In this document: positions 17,760-27,666 of the stretch, piece by piece
Position numbering within the stretch: position 1 is the stretch's first letter
Layout of the letters: each line of letters starts with the position of its first letter
Assembly (NCBI RefSeq): GCF_050875635.1
Contig: NZ_JBPAOH010000024.1
Coordinates: 10,110-74,109 of the forward strand
DNA: 64,000 nucleotides
DNA from: Hassallia sp050875635
GTDB taxonomy: Bacteria > Cyanobacteriota > Cyanobacteriia > Cyanobacteriales > Nostocaceae
Direction of reading: 5' to 3'
Notes under the pieces: generated by a model
Seen by the model: the letters and a program-made list of their open reading frames with translations, nothing else
Databases searched by the model: none
Told to the model about the DNA's origin: nothing
Translations under genes and position numbers: made by a program

Positions 17760-19361
17760 GTGATAATGAGTAATAAAAAAGTATATTTAAAACAAAATGT
17801 ACAACCAGAGCCATTATTTAATCAATGGTATGCTTGGCCTTACTTGATGTCGCCAACTACTGCTGCTATGTATATGGTTAATTCGCATTTAAAAATAATG
17901 GAATCATTCGTAGCAGCTCCCCATTTTCATATTTCCGCTTTGAAAAATCCCAAAATGAAAGGAGGTCCTTTCATTAACTACGACGAAAGTCGAGTGGATC
18001 AAATTAAACATCTGATGCAAAAAACTCAAGAAGATGGAAAGGAACTGCTAGACTTGGCAGAAGCGATTAAAAACCTTCATTTATTATTAATGGATGAAGC
18101 TAAAGGCTATTCAATAGAGCCTCTTTATAAAGATGTACCTGATGTTTTGAAAGGTTATGTAGAACTTGTTTATGACATTAATAATCAACCGTCAGTTCGG
18201 TTTATAGAAGGATTGTTATACAAAAGCAAGTTTTACAAAAAAACATTGCAAAGTTTATCCCTATGTTTAGTTAACAAAGACGAGCGTCCCTTTATTTTCA
18301 GTACTCCCAGGCTAGAAGCTGAAAACAGTTTTCGTCTCAATACTCATTTCAACCATAAAGGGCTAGATGAGTTGTTCAAGATGAAACAAACTTCCCAACC
18401 ATTAGGTTTTATTGAGGAAGTATTAGATATTCAAAACGGCGATAAAACTTTGTTTGAATCGTTTTTTACAGAGGCAGTTCCAGCGCCACTTAGCAAATAT
18501 ACAGGAGAACAGGTAAGGGTTCGTTATTTTGGTCACGCTTGTATTTTAATTGAATCAAAAGACATCAGCATTTTGTGCGATCCCCTGATTAGCTATCAAT
18601 ATGAAAGTGGAATTTCTCGTTACACCTATGCCGATCTACCAGATACCATAGATTATATACTAATTACTCACCAGCACCACGATCACTTTATGCTGGAAAC
18701 TTTGTTACAACTGCGTCACAAAACTAAAACAGTAATTGTGCCGAAAAATAATGGTGGCGAATTAACAGATCCATCAATGAAATTATTGTTGCATAATATT
18801 GGGTTTAAACAAGTAATTGAGCTGGACGAAATAGAAACAATAGATGTGAATGGTGGAATGATTACAGGTTTACCTTTTTTGGGAGAACATGCAGACCTGA
18901 AAATTAGATCGAAAATAGCCTATTTGGTAAACTTGCAAGATAACGCGATTTTAGTGGGAGCAGATTCAAGTAATTGCGAATACAAGATTTACGATAATAT
19001 TCGAGAAGCACTAGGAAAAATCGATCTAATTTTTTTGGGAGTCCAATGTGATGGAGCACCTCTAAGCTGGGCTTATGGAGCTTTATTAATTAAACCATTA
19101 CCTCGAAAAATGGATCGCTCGCGGGCATCCAGTGGTAGTGATTACCAAAAAGCGATCGCCTTAATTGAGAGTTTACAACCAAAAGAAGTTTATGTCTATG
19201 CAATGGGGTATGAACCTTGGTTGAGTTATCTGATGTCTTTTGAAAATCCAGAAGAAAGTAATGCCTCCGCTGAGGCTAATAAATTAGTCTCTGAGTGTCA
19301 AAGTCGCGGGATAATATCTGAAAGATTGTTTGTCAAAAAAGAATTATTTCTAAAAAACTAG
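17760..19361 (+). CDS. CmlA-like di-iron beta-hydroxylase (acts on PCP-bound amino acid)
   Basis: The protein is 533 residues, almost the length of CmlA (about 532). It has a roughly 245-residue N-terminal domain without recognisable motifs and a C-terminal metallo-beta-lactamase-fold domain. Metal ligands visible are H304-Q-H306-H-D308-H309, Glu376 in FLGEHADL and Asp402 in VGADSS. A Glu in place of the usual MBL His is the hallmark of the CmlA family, whose di-iron centre hydroxylates the beta-carbon of an amino acid held on an NRPS carrier. The positions agree with remembered CmlA numbering to within about one residue. Only 46 bases separate it from the NRPS at 19408, the likely partner. 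A second in-frame ATG at 17766 could also be the start; neither has a good ribosome site. An ordinary MBL hydrolase is the less likely alternative. Confidence 0.75.
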   Translation: MIMSNKKVYLKQNVQPEPLFNQWYAWPYLMSPTTAAMYMVNSHLKIMESFVAAPHFHISALKNPKMKGGPFINYDESRVDQIKHLMQKTQEDGKELLDLAEAIKNLHLLLMDEAKGYSIEPLYKDVPDVLKGYVELVYDINNQPSVRFIEGLLYKSKFYKKTLQSLSLCLVNKDERPFIFSTPRLEAENSFRLNTHFNHKGLDELFKMKQTSQPLGFIEEVLDIQNGDKTLFESFFTEAVPAPLSKYTGEQVRVRYFGHACILIESKDISILCDPLISYQYESGISRYTYADLPDTIDYILITHQHHDHFMLETLLQLRHKTKTVIVPKNNGGELTDPSMKLLLHNIGFKQVIELDEIETIDVNGGMITGLPFLGEHADLKIRSKIAYLVNLQDNAILVGADSSNCEYKIYDNIREALGKIDLIFLGVQCDGAPLSWAYGALLIKPLPRKMDRSRASSGSDYQKAIALIESLQPKEVYVYAMGYEPWLSYLMSFENPEESNASAEANKLVSECQSRGIISERLFVKKELFLKN

Positions 19362-19407
19362 GATTCGTCGCCAAATCTGTTTAATTAGGAATAAACAAGG
19401 GAATGTA

Positions 19408-22400
19408 ATGGATCTAAAAAATATTGAAGAAATCTACACCTTATCGCCCGTACAAGAAACAGTATTGGCAGATAATATGCAAGGTTGCGGTCAATTAATT
19501 TGTGAGGTGCTTGGACTAAATGTTGAGAAATTGAAACAAGCTTGGCAACTGACAGTAGATCAACAGTCTGTGTTGCGGACTTTGTTTGTTGGGAAAAACT
19601 TGGAACGTCCCCGGCAAGTTGTCATTAAACAACTGAAAGTTGCGATCTTCAAACAAGATTGGAGCAGTTTATCCCTGCGAGAAACGGTTCTAAAGCTAGA
19701 TAATTTTCTTGAAAGCGAAAGAGAGCAGCTTTTCCGGTCTTCTTCTACAGTCCCCCTTGCCAGACTATCGGTTTGTCGGATGTCAGAACAAGTATATCAA
19801 GTTATTCTGACATATCATCACTTAATTCTAGACAAACATAGTTGTTACTTGCTTTTAAACGAGATATTTGCTAATTATCAAGAGGGCGATCGCCCTACAA
19901 ATCTGCAATTAAAAGAAAGTCTGGTTTTCAAAGATTATATAAATTGGCTAAAGAAACAGGATAAGTCAAAGGCTGAAGTTTTTTGGAAGTCGTTAAAAGG
20001 CGTTTCTGCACCTACCCCATTGGTGATAGAACAGTATTTGGGGGGTGCATCTGGGACTTGCGATCGCCAGCACTTAAAAATCCCAGCAACGGTAGTCTCC
20101 CGGTGTCAGTTAAGCTTAAACATTCTCGTGCAAGGGGCTTATGCTCTATTATTAAGTCGGTATACTGGGGAAGAAGAGGTAGTATTTGGCATCCAGGTAG
20201 CTGGTCGTCCAGAAGCGCTACAAGGATCGAAGTCGATGCTGGGGGCTTTTGAGAACATTGTACCAATACGAGTGCGCGTTTGCCCCGATGTATCTGTAAG
20301 CTCTTGGTTGCAAGAATTACAAGCGCAGCAAGTTAATTTACAACAATACGAATATAACTCGATACAACAAATTCGGGATTGGAGTAATATAAATTTACCA
20401 ATATTCTCCAGCTACGTAGGTTTTGAAGATTCTCACGAACAAGCTTTGATGCGATCGCAATACGGGAGCATCAGTGTTAGCAACATAAAAAGTTGGTCAG
20501 AAAAGAATTACGCGATCGCCATAACAGCGCGATCGGATAAAGAGAAAGAATTAACCTTAGAAATTATATACGATCGCGCCCGTTTTGAGTCAGGGTCTAT
20601 CGCCCGCCTCTTGGGACATCTACAAACTTTAATTGCAAGCATGGTGACAGAACCAGAAAAATGTCTGGCGAAGTTGCCATTGTTAACAGAACAGGAACAG
20701 CAACAACTAACAAAATGGAACAATACCAAAACTGATTATCCTCAAGATAAGTGCATTCATCAACTAATTGAAGCGCAAGCAGAGCAGACTCCCGAACAGG
20801 TGGCGGTAGTATTTGAAGATAAGCAGCTGACCTATCAAGAGTTAAATCAACGTGCCAACCAACTAGCCCACTACTTGCAAGCAATGGGCGTAGGACCCGA
20901 TGTTTTAGTGGGGATTTGTGTAGAACGTTCCTTGGAGATGGTAGTAGGAATACTGGGGATATTGAAAGCAGGTGGTGCTTACATACCAATCGATCCCAGC
21001 TATCCCCTCGATCGCATCTCCTTTATTTTAGAAGATGCACAGCCCCCCGTATTATTAACCCAAGAGCATTTAGAAGCAGAACTACCCGCCCATTGGGGAC
21101 AAGTCATTTGTCTGGATTCAGAGTGGGAGGAAATAGCTGATAGTCCCGAAGACAGTCCTAGCAGTAACATTACAGCCGAAAATTTAGTTTATGCGATTTA
21201 TACATCAGGCTCCACAGGAAAGCCAAAAGGAGTTTTAGTAACGCATCAAAATTTAGTACATTCGACGAGTAACCGTTGGACTTACTACCAAGAACCACCG
21301 CAATCTTTTTTGTTACTATCTTCTTTTGCCTTCGATAGTTCCGTAGCAGGCATCTTTTGGACATTATGCCAAGGCGGTACCCTGGTACTGCCACCACAGC
21401 AGTTTCAATTTGAGCCGCTACAGCTAGCAACATTAATAGCACAACATCAGGTATCCTATTTATTGAGCATTCCTTCTCTCTATGCTGTTATTTTGGAGCA
21501 AGCTTCGCCACAGCAACTAGAAGGACTGCAAGCAGCGATCGTGGCAGGAGAACCCTGTCCGGGGAAGCTGATCGAGCAACATCGCCTAAGTTTACCCGAT
21601 TGCGGTCTATTTAATGAATACGGTCCAACAGAAGGGACAGTGTGGAGCAGCGTTTATAACTGTCAAGATTGGCAACAAAAACAATCGGTGCCCATCGGTT
21701 GCCCGATCGCCAACACTCAAATCTATATTCTCGATCGCCATCTCCAACCAGTCCCCATCGGCATTAAAGGCGAAATGTATATCGGCGGTGCTGGAATCGC
21801 ACGCGGCTATCTGAACCGCCCAGAATTAACTCAATCAAAATTCATTGCTGATCCTTTTAGCGATGAACCTGATGCCCGCCTCTATAAAACTGGAGACTTA
21901 GCTCGCTACCGAGATGATGGTAACATCGAATTCCTTGGTCGGATAGACGAGCAAGTAAAGATTCGCGGCTTCCGCATCGAACTCGGAGAAATCGAAGCTG
22001 TTTTGGGACAACATCAAGGTGTAAAAGAAACGGCAGTTATAGTCCGAGAAGACGAAGATCGCCAGCGTCTGATAGCTTATATTGTTCCTCTTGACTCAGA
22101 CGAGGTTCCTACTGCTAGCGTACTACGGGATTTCCTCAAGAGGAAACTGACAGAATATATGGTGCCAGCAACGTTTGTCAGCCTGGAAGTGATGCCACTT
22201 ACGCCTAATGGCAAAATCGACCGCCGCGCTCTCCCAACACCACAGGATGTAACATCTAGCACGGATGTGGATTTTGCCGCACCCCGCACACCCCAGGAAA
22301 AATGCCTCGCAGCTATCTGGAGCGAACTGTTAAGGCGAAAACAAGTCAGTATTCACGACAATTTCTTTGAATTGGGTGGGGACTCGATTGTCAGTATTCA

Positions 22401-23943
22401 GATGATTGCTAGAGCAAATCAGGCTGGTTTAATACTCAATCCCAAACAACTGTTTGAGTATCAGACGATCGCCAAATTAGCAGCACTAGCAGGTAGTACT
22501 ATTTCAACTATTGCCGAACAGGGAATAATTACAGGGGTGATGCCCTTAACCCCAATTCAGCATTGGTTCTGGGAGCAAAACTTACCCGAACCGCACCACT
22601 TCAATCAATCAATACTATTAGAGGTATCATCAAAGCCCAAACCTGAGTTATTGAAGCAAGCGGTTCAGCAATTGCTAGTACATCACGATGCTTTGCGCTT
22701 GCGTAACGCTTTGCCAGGGCAACAAGCAATCGCCCCAGTTGACGATATACCGTTTGAAGTCATAAATTTGTCTGATATTTCCGCTGAAAAACAGCCAGAG
22801 GCGATCGCGTCATCTGCAACTGAAATTCAGGCAAGCTTGAATTTGGCAACAGGACCGATAATGCGGGTGGTTTTATTTAAGCTGGGTGAAGATAGACGCG
22901 ATCGCTTATTCTTAGTCATCCATCATCTAGCCGTTGATGGCATCTCGTGGCGCATTTTGCTGGAAGACTTGAACAGCGCTTACCAACAAGGCGATCGCCG
23001 AGAAACTATTCAATTGCCCCCTAAAACCACTTCTTTCCAAGATTGGGCTTATCGGCTGATTGAATATGCTCAATCTGCAACAGTCTTAAAAGAACTGGAT
23101 TATTGGAAACAACAGTACATCTCGGATGTTACTGCTATGCCAGTAGATTTTCCCGACGGTAAAGAAAATAACACTGTTGCATCCAGTCAAACTGTGTCAG
23201 TATCCCTGAGTGTAGAACAAACTTGTGTTCTGTTACAAGAAGTTCCATCTGCTTACAATACTCAAATTAACGACGTGCTGCTTACAGCATTAGCCCAAAG
23301 TTTTGCGAAATGGACCGATGCTAGCGGACTGTTTGTAGAACTAGAAGGTCACGGACGCGAACAACTATGGGAAGATGTAGATTTGTCGCGGACAGTTGGT
23401 TGGTTTACAAGTCGATTTCCCGTGATGTTGCAATTGGGCGAAACTGTTAATCAGCCTGGAGAAGCACTGAAAATAATCAAGGAACAACTGCGGAATGTTC
23501 CTGCCAAAGGCATTGGTTACGGAATACTACGCTATCTCAATTCAGATACTACTATTCGAGAACAACTGAAAAATCAGATTCAACCAGAGGTAAGTTTTAA
23601 CTATCTGGGTCAATTTGATTCTTTGCAATCGGAATCTATTTTCTTAGGATTTGCCCAAGAAGATACAGGTCTTATTCAAAGCGCATCTGGAAAACGCAGA
23701 TATCTACTAGAACTCAACGGATTGGTGGTTGAAGGTAAGTTCCAATTAGATTGGACTTACAGCGAAAATATCCATAAAAAAACTACGATTGAAAATCTGG
23801 CGAATGATTTTATCAAAGCATTGAACTCTCTAATAGAGCATTGCGTTTCGCCAGATACGGGCAGTTATACACCTTCAGATTTTCCTGATGTAGCATTAAG
23901 CCAGTCAGAACTAGATAATTTGGTTGCGGAAATTAATTGGTGA
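19408..23943 (+). CDS. Nonribosomal peptide synthetase, C-A-PCP-E
   Basis: The protein has 1511 residues, and AAGGG lies 6 bases before the start. C (about 5-430) is divergent: the catalytic motif reads HHLILDK (His137, His138, Asp142, Lys143 instead of Gly), and GAFENIVPIRV replaces the usual GLFINT-type motif. A (about 450-955) has YTSGSTGKPKG; the specificity residues I extract are D-S-A-L-I-A-E-V-W-K, which I cannot assign. PCP Ser993 lies in LGGDSIVS, the form that precedes epimerase domains. E (about 1050-1490) has HHLAVDG (His1172, Asp1177) and so should give a D-residue. The tail YTPSDFPDVALSQSELDNL is a COM donor matching the next protein. The C domain is of the type that follows an epimerase-like tail, such as the one on the free-standing C protein. 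The residue may be the substrate of the upstream hydroxylase. Confidence 0.93.
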   Translation: MDLKNIEEIYTLSPVQETVLADNMQGCGQLICEVLGLNVEKLKQAWQLTVDQQSVLRTLFVGKNLERPRQVVIKQLKVAIFKQDWSSLSLRETVLKLDNFLESEREQLFRSSSTVPLARLSVCRMSEQVYQVILTYHHLILDKHSCYLLLNEIFANYQEGDRPTNLQLKESLVFKDYINWLKKQDKSKAEVFWKSLKGVSAPTPLVIEQYLGGASGTCDRQHLKIPATVVSRCQLSLNILVQGAYALLLSRYTGEEEVVFGIQVAGRPEALQGSKSMLGAFENIVPIRVRVCPDVSVSSWLQELQAQQVNLQQYEYNSIQQIRDWSNINLPIFSSYVGFEDSHEQALMRSQYGSISVSNIKSWSEKNYAIAITARSDKEKELTLEIIYDRARFESGSIARLLGHLQTLIASMVTEPEKCLAKLPLLTEQEQQQLTKWNNTKTDYPQDKCIHQLIEAQAEQTPEQVAVVFEDKQLTYQELNQRANQLAHYLQAMGVGPDVLVGICVERSLEMVVGILGILKAGGAYIPIDPSYPLDRISFILEDAQPPVLLTQEHLEAELPAHWGQVICLDSEWEEIADSPEDSPSSNITAENLVYAIYTSGSTGKPKGVLVTHQNLVHSTSNRWTYYQEPPQSFLLLSSFAFDSSVAGIFWTLCQGGTLVLPPQQFQFEPLQLATLIAQHQVSYLLSIPSLYAVILEQASPQQLEGLQAAIVAGEPCPGKLIEQHRLSLPDCGLFNEYGPTEGTVWSSVYNCQDWQQKQSVPIGCPIANTQIYILDRHLQPVPIGIKGEMYIGGAGIARGYLNRPELTQSKFIADPFSDEPDARLYKTGDLARYRDDGNIEFLGRIDEQVKIRGFRIELGEIEAVLGQHQGVKETAVIVREDEDRQRLIAYIVPLDSDEVPTASVLRDFLKRKLTEYMVPATFVSLEVMPLTPNGKIDRRALPTPQDVTSSTDVDFAAPRTPQEKCLAAIWSELLRRKQVSIHDNFFELGGDSIVSIQMIARANQAGLILNPKQLFEYQTIAKLAALAGSTISTIAEQGIITGVMPLTPIQHWFWEQNLPEPHHFNQSILLEVSSKPKPELLKQAVQQLLVHHDALRLRNALPGQQAIAPVDDIPFEVINLSDISAEKQPEAIASSATEIQASLNLATGPIMRVVLFKLGEDRRDRLFLVIHHLAVDGISWRILLEDLNSAYQQGDRRETIQLPPKTTSFQDWAYRLIEYAQSATVLKELDYWKQQYISDVTAMPVDFPDGKENNTVASSQTVSVSLSVEQTCVLLQEVPSAYNTQINDVLLTALAQSFAKWTDASGLFVELEGHGREQLWEDVDLSRTVGWFTSRFPVMLQLGETVNQPGEALKIIKEQLRNVPAKGIGYGILRYLNSDTTIREQLKNQIQPEVSFNYLGQFDSLQSESIFLGFAQEDTGLIQSASGKRRYLLELNGLVVEGKFQLDWTYSENIHKKTTIENLANDFIKALNSLIEHCVSPDTGSYTPSDFPDVALSQSELDNLVAEINW

Positions 23944-23958
23944 TGGGGGATCAAGAGG

Positions 23959-26900
23959 ATGAATAAACAAAACAAAAATATTGAAGCAATATATCCGCTT
24001 TCCTCAACACAGGAAGGAATCCTATTTCATACGCTTTACGCGCCAGAATCAGGAATTTACTTTCAGCAATTAAACTTTACATTGCAAGGCAATCTGCAAG
24101 TTCAAGCGTTCCAGGAGGCTTGGCAAAGAGTCGTTGAACGACATCAAGCTTTGCGGACTTTATTTCTCTGGGAAAGTCGCGAAAAGCCACTGCAAGTAGT
24201 GTTAAAGTCTGTAAATTTGCCTTGGGAAAACTTAGACTGGCAACACCTGTCTTCTTCAGAACAGCAAGAGCGTTTGCAAGCTTTCAAGCAATCTGAATTA
24301 GAGCAGCAAGTTCCTCTTAATCAAGCACCGCTAATGCGTTGGAGATTAATTCAGTTGCAGGCGGATACCTACGAATTAATATGGAGTCATCATCATCTGG
24401 TGACAGATGGTTGGAGTATGTCTATTATTCTCCAAGAGGTATTGGCTTTTTATCAAGCGTTCGACAAAAACGAAAATATATCTTTGCCTCCCGTTCGTCC
24501 CTACCGCGATTATATTGCTTGGTTGGATAAACATGACTTTGAACAAGCAAAAACATTCTGGCAAAAAACCCTTGATGGGTTTACAAATCCGACTCCTTTG
24601 ATAGTGGATCGTAGTGCGACAAACCGCATTTCTTTAGAAAAATCTGCATACGAACAACAGTATTTATCAGCAAAGACTACAACAGCATTACAGTCACTGG
24701 CAAAACAAAATTTTTTCACCTTAAATACAATCGTGCAGGGAGCATGGGCACTACTGTTAAGTCGCTATAGTGGTGAGTCGGATATCGTGTTTGGGGTAAC
24801 AGTTTCCGGACGTCCTCCTACTTTGTCCGGAGTGGAATCTATGGTAGGACTGTTCATTAATACAGTACCGATTAGGATTCAAGTACCAAAAGATATAGAA
24901 GTATTACCTTGGCTCAAACAGTTGTTTTCTCAACAAATGGAAAGGGATTTGTATTCCTACAGCCCTCTGGTAGAAATTCAGGCTAACAGTCAAGTTTCCG
25001 AAGGAATGCCTTTATTTGAGAGTTTGTTGGTATTTGAGAACTATCCGTTAGACGAATCATCTAAGCATCAATTTGGCAGCTTAGAAATTACTAATATAAC
25101 AGGAGTTGAACAAACTAATTATCCTCTGAGTGCGATCGCCATCCCAGGATCGGAATTATTAATACGAATTAGCTACGACACAGAACGCTTTGATGCTGCT
25201 ACTATTAGCAGAATGCTGGGACATTTCCAAACATTGCTACAGGCGATCGCTGCTAACCCTTTCCAGCGACTATTTGAGGTTCCGCTGCTAACGAATGCAG
25301 AGAAAAATCAACTTTTAGTAGAATGGAACGAGACAAAAACAAACTATCCTTACGAAGCGGATGTTGTAACATTATTTGAACAGCAAACAGAGAATAATCC
25401 TCAAGCGATCGCGGCTATCTACGAAGATTTGAAACTTACTTATCAACAACTTAATAGCCGTGCAAACCAACTAGCACGTCACCTGCAAAGCATGGGAGTT
25501 GGGACTGAAGTTTTAGTTGGAGTGTGTATCGAACGTTCCCTCGACATGATTGTTGCAATGTTAGGCATTCTCAAAGCTGGTGGTGCTTATGTACCCCTCG
25601 ACCCCGCTTATCCCCAAGAGCGCCTAGCCTATATGTTAGAAGATGCAGGAATATCTGTCTTGGTGAGTCAATCTCAATTAACAGCTAACTTGCCCGAACA
25701 TCGAGCCAAAGTAGTCTGTTTAGATACAGATTGGATTATTTGCAATTATAGCAGTGACAACCCAAAAACTGAAGTAACACCTACCAACTTAGCCTATGTA
25801 ATGTACACATCCGGTTCTACAGGGAAACCCAAAGGTGTTGCTGTCCCTCACCAAGCGATCGTTCGCTTAGTAAAAGAAACAAATTATGTGCAAATAACCT
25901 CCGATGAATGTATTGCACAAGCTTCAAACGCGAACTTTGACGCAGCAACTTTCGAGATTTGGGGTGCATTACTTAATGGAGCTAAGTTTGTAGGAATAAC
26001 CAAGGAAGTCATGCTTTCCCCAGAGCAGCTTCATCAGCAGTTAAACAAAGATAAAATTACCATATTATTTATCACTACCGCCCTTTTCAATCAATTAGTT
26101 AGCTTCCGTACTGATATATTTCAATCCCTGCGAACTCTATTGTTTGGAGGAGAAGCTGTCAACCCATCGTGGGTAGAAGCGGTACTAAAAAATAAACCTC
26201 CTGAAAGATTGTTGCATGTCTACGGTCCCACAGAAAGTACCACATTTGCAACCTGGTATTTAATAGAACAAGTGACCGCCGGAGCGACAAACATCCCTAT
26301 AGGTCGTCCCATATCCAATACAACCCTTTACGTTTTAGACCGTAACCAGCAACCTGTCCCCATAGGAGTTCCGGGAGAATTGTATATCGGCGGAGACGGT
26401 TTAGCACGGGGTTACTTAAATCGTCCGGAATTAACCGATCAAAAGTTTGTAGCAAACCCGTTTAGCAAAATCAAGAATCACCTTTACAAAACCGGAGACT
26501 TGGTTCGTTACCTTGTAGATGGAAACATCGAGTTTCTAGGTAGAATAGACAATCAAGTAAAAATACGCGGTTTTCGCATTGAACTTGGAGAAATTGAGTC
26601 AGTACTATCTAGACATCCCGCCGTGCAAAAATCGGTTGTTGTCGTGAGAGAAGATGATTTAACACATAAGCAGTTAGTTGCTTACATTGTTCCAATAAAG
26701 TTAAAAACAGAAGGAGAATATGTTAATCAATTAATACATGACTTGCAGTTTTATCTAAAGCAAAAACTTCCCAATTTCATGCTCCCCAGCTTTTTTGTCA
26801 TGCTGGATGCTTTACCCCTGACTCCTAATGGAAAACTAGATCGAGACGCTCTTCCTCCTCCCGATCCCAAGTCCCGATATGAAATTACTTATATTGAACC

Positions 26901-27225
26901 AAAAACTGATACTGAAAAAAAGATTGCAGAGGTATGGCAAAAGTTGCTGTCAGTTGAAAAAGTGGGACTTGATGATAATTTCTTTAATTTAGGAGGACAT
27001 TCTCTGCTAGCAACCCAAATGATTTCTCGACTGCGAGCCGCTTTTGAAATAGACTTATCTTTGCGTAGTGTTTTTGATAACCCTACCGTCGCAGCATTGG
27101 CAACTTTTGTTACAGAACTTCAGCTAGCAGAAGCCCAAGCCGATGCTTTGGAAAAGATTTTGGCTGAAGTTGAGCAACTCCCCGAGCAAGACGCACAACA
27201 ACAGCTAAATGGGGAAAAGTTATAG
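23959..27225 (+). CDS. Nonribosomal peptide synthetase, C-A-PCP (Ile-type code)
   Basis: The protein has 1088 residues and starts 15 bases after the previous stop, with GGGGGA as ribosome site. The N-terminus (IEAIYPLSSTQEGILFHTL) is typical of DCL condensation domains with an acceptor COM region, matching the upstream E domain. C (about 8-440) has HHLVTDG (His145, Asp150). A (about 460-965) has YTSGSTGKPKG and extracted specificity residues D-A-F-F-L-G-V-T-F-K, an aliphatic (Ile-like) code. PCP Ser1015 lies in LGGHSLLA. There is no epimerase. The A domain is highly similar to that of the next NRPS. The chain should be passed on through the helix-rich C-terminal tail. Confidence 0.94.
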   Translation: MNKQNKNIEAIYPLSSTQEGILFHTLYAPESGIYFQQLNFTLQGNLQVQAFQEAWQRVVERHQALRTLFLWESREKPLQVVLKSVNLPWENLDWQHLSSSEQQERLQAFKQSELEQQVPLNQAPLMRWRLIQLQADTYELIWSHHHLVTDGWSMSIILQEVLAFYQAFDKNENISLPPVRPYRDYIAWLDKHDFEQAKTFWQKTLDGFTNPTPLIVDRSATNRISLEKSAYEQQYLSAKTTTALQSLAKQNFFTLNTIVQGAWALLLSRYSGESDIVFGVTVSGRPPTLSGVESMVGLFINTVPIRIQVPKDIEVLPWLKQLFSQQMERDLYSYSPLVEIQANSQVSEGMPLFESLLVFENYPLDESSKHQFGSLEITNITGVEQTNYPLSAIAIPGSELLIRISYDTERFDAATISRMLGHFQTLLQAIAANPFQRLFEVPLLTNAEKNQLLVEWNETKTNYPYEADVVTLFEQQTENNPQAIAAIYEDLKLTYQQLNSRANQLARHLQSMGVGTEVLVGVCIERSLDMIVAMLGILKAGGAYVPLDPAYPQERLAYMLEDAGISVLVSQSQLTANLPEHRAKVVCLDTDWIICNYSSDNPKTEVTPTNLAYVMYTSGSTGKPKGVAVPHQAIVRLVKETNYVQITSDECIAQASNANFDAATFEIWGALLNGAKFVGITKEVMLSPEQLHQQLNKDKITILFITTALFNQLVSFRTDIFQSLRTLLFGGEAVNPSWVEAVLKNKPPERLLHVYGPTESTTFATWYLIEQVTAGATNIPIGRPISNTTLYVLDRNQQPVPIGVPGELYIGGDGLARGYLNRPELTDQKFVANPFSKIKNHLYKTGDLVRYLVDGNIEFLGRIDNQVKIRGFRIELGEIESVLSRHPAVQKSVVVVREDDLTHKQLVAYIVPIKLKTEGEYVNQLIHDLQFYLKQKLPNFMLPSFFVMLDALPLTPNGKLDRDALPPPDPKSRYEITYIEPKTDTEKKIAEVWQKLLSVEKVGLDDNFFNLGGHSLLATQMISRLRAAFEIDLSLRSVFDNPTVAALATFVTELQLAEAQADALEKILAEVEQLPEQDAQQQLNGEKL

Positions 27226-27287
27226 CATTAGGATAATTTTAATAATTAACCAACAAATTTCTAAAAAAGATGCTATGCACAGATGAA

Positions 27288-27433
27288 ACCTCTTGCAAAA
27301 ATGCTTGAAATGTCATGTTGAGCGAAGCGAAACATCTCGCGAGATTCTGAGTCCCTTTGGGACACGCTGCGCGAACGCTACACTGCGTTTGGCTGAGAAT
27401 GACATCCACAACTTTTCGACTTTTGCAAGAGGT
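27288..27433. mobile_element. MITE-like element between NRPS genes
   Basis: It is bounded by the perfect 13-bp inverted repeat ACCTCTTGCAAAA, with looser similarity continuing to TGTCAT on both sides. The interior has the common cyanobacterial 'GAGCGAAGCGAAACATCTCG' type sequence. There is no ORF. The same terminal sequence AGACCTCTTGCA recurs at 57566-57724 and 62652, so this is a family. The rest of the 27226-27666 gap shows nothing further. Confidence 0.65.
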
Positions 27434-27666
27434 CTATGGAACAATAAAACAAAGGTATTCATGAAGGCAGGAGGCAGCTATGAGTCACGGGAACCCACGC
27501 GCAATGCCGTCTAAGCAAAGCTAGCGCGTCTCGAAATACATTTTCTTACAAGCGTGGACACCCTACCCACAACTAAAGTTTTAATTGATACTTTTTACCT
27601 TCAGCATAGCTGCCCTCGACCCTCTGCCTTTCTTTGTAACCATCAGCAAACAATAATTTACAAATT

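Noticed and set aside
27293..27514. Small protein gene over the MITE
   Set aside because: The frame lies across a non-coding inverted-repeat element and has no ribosome site.
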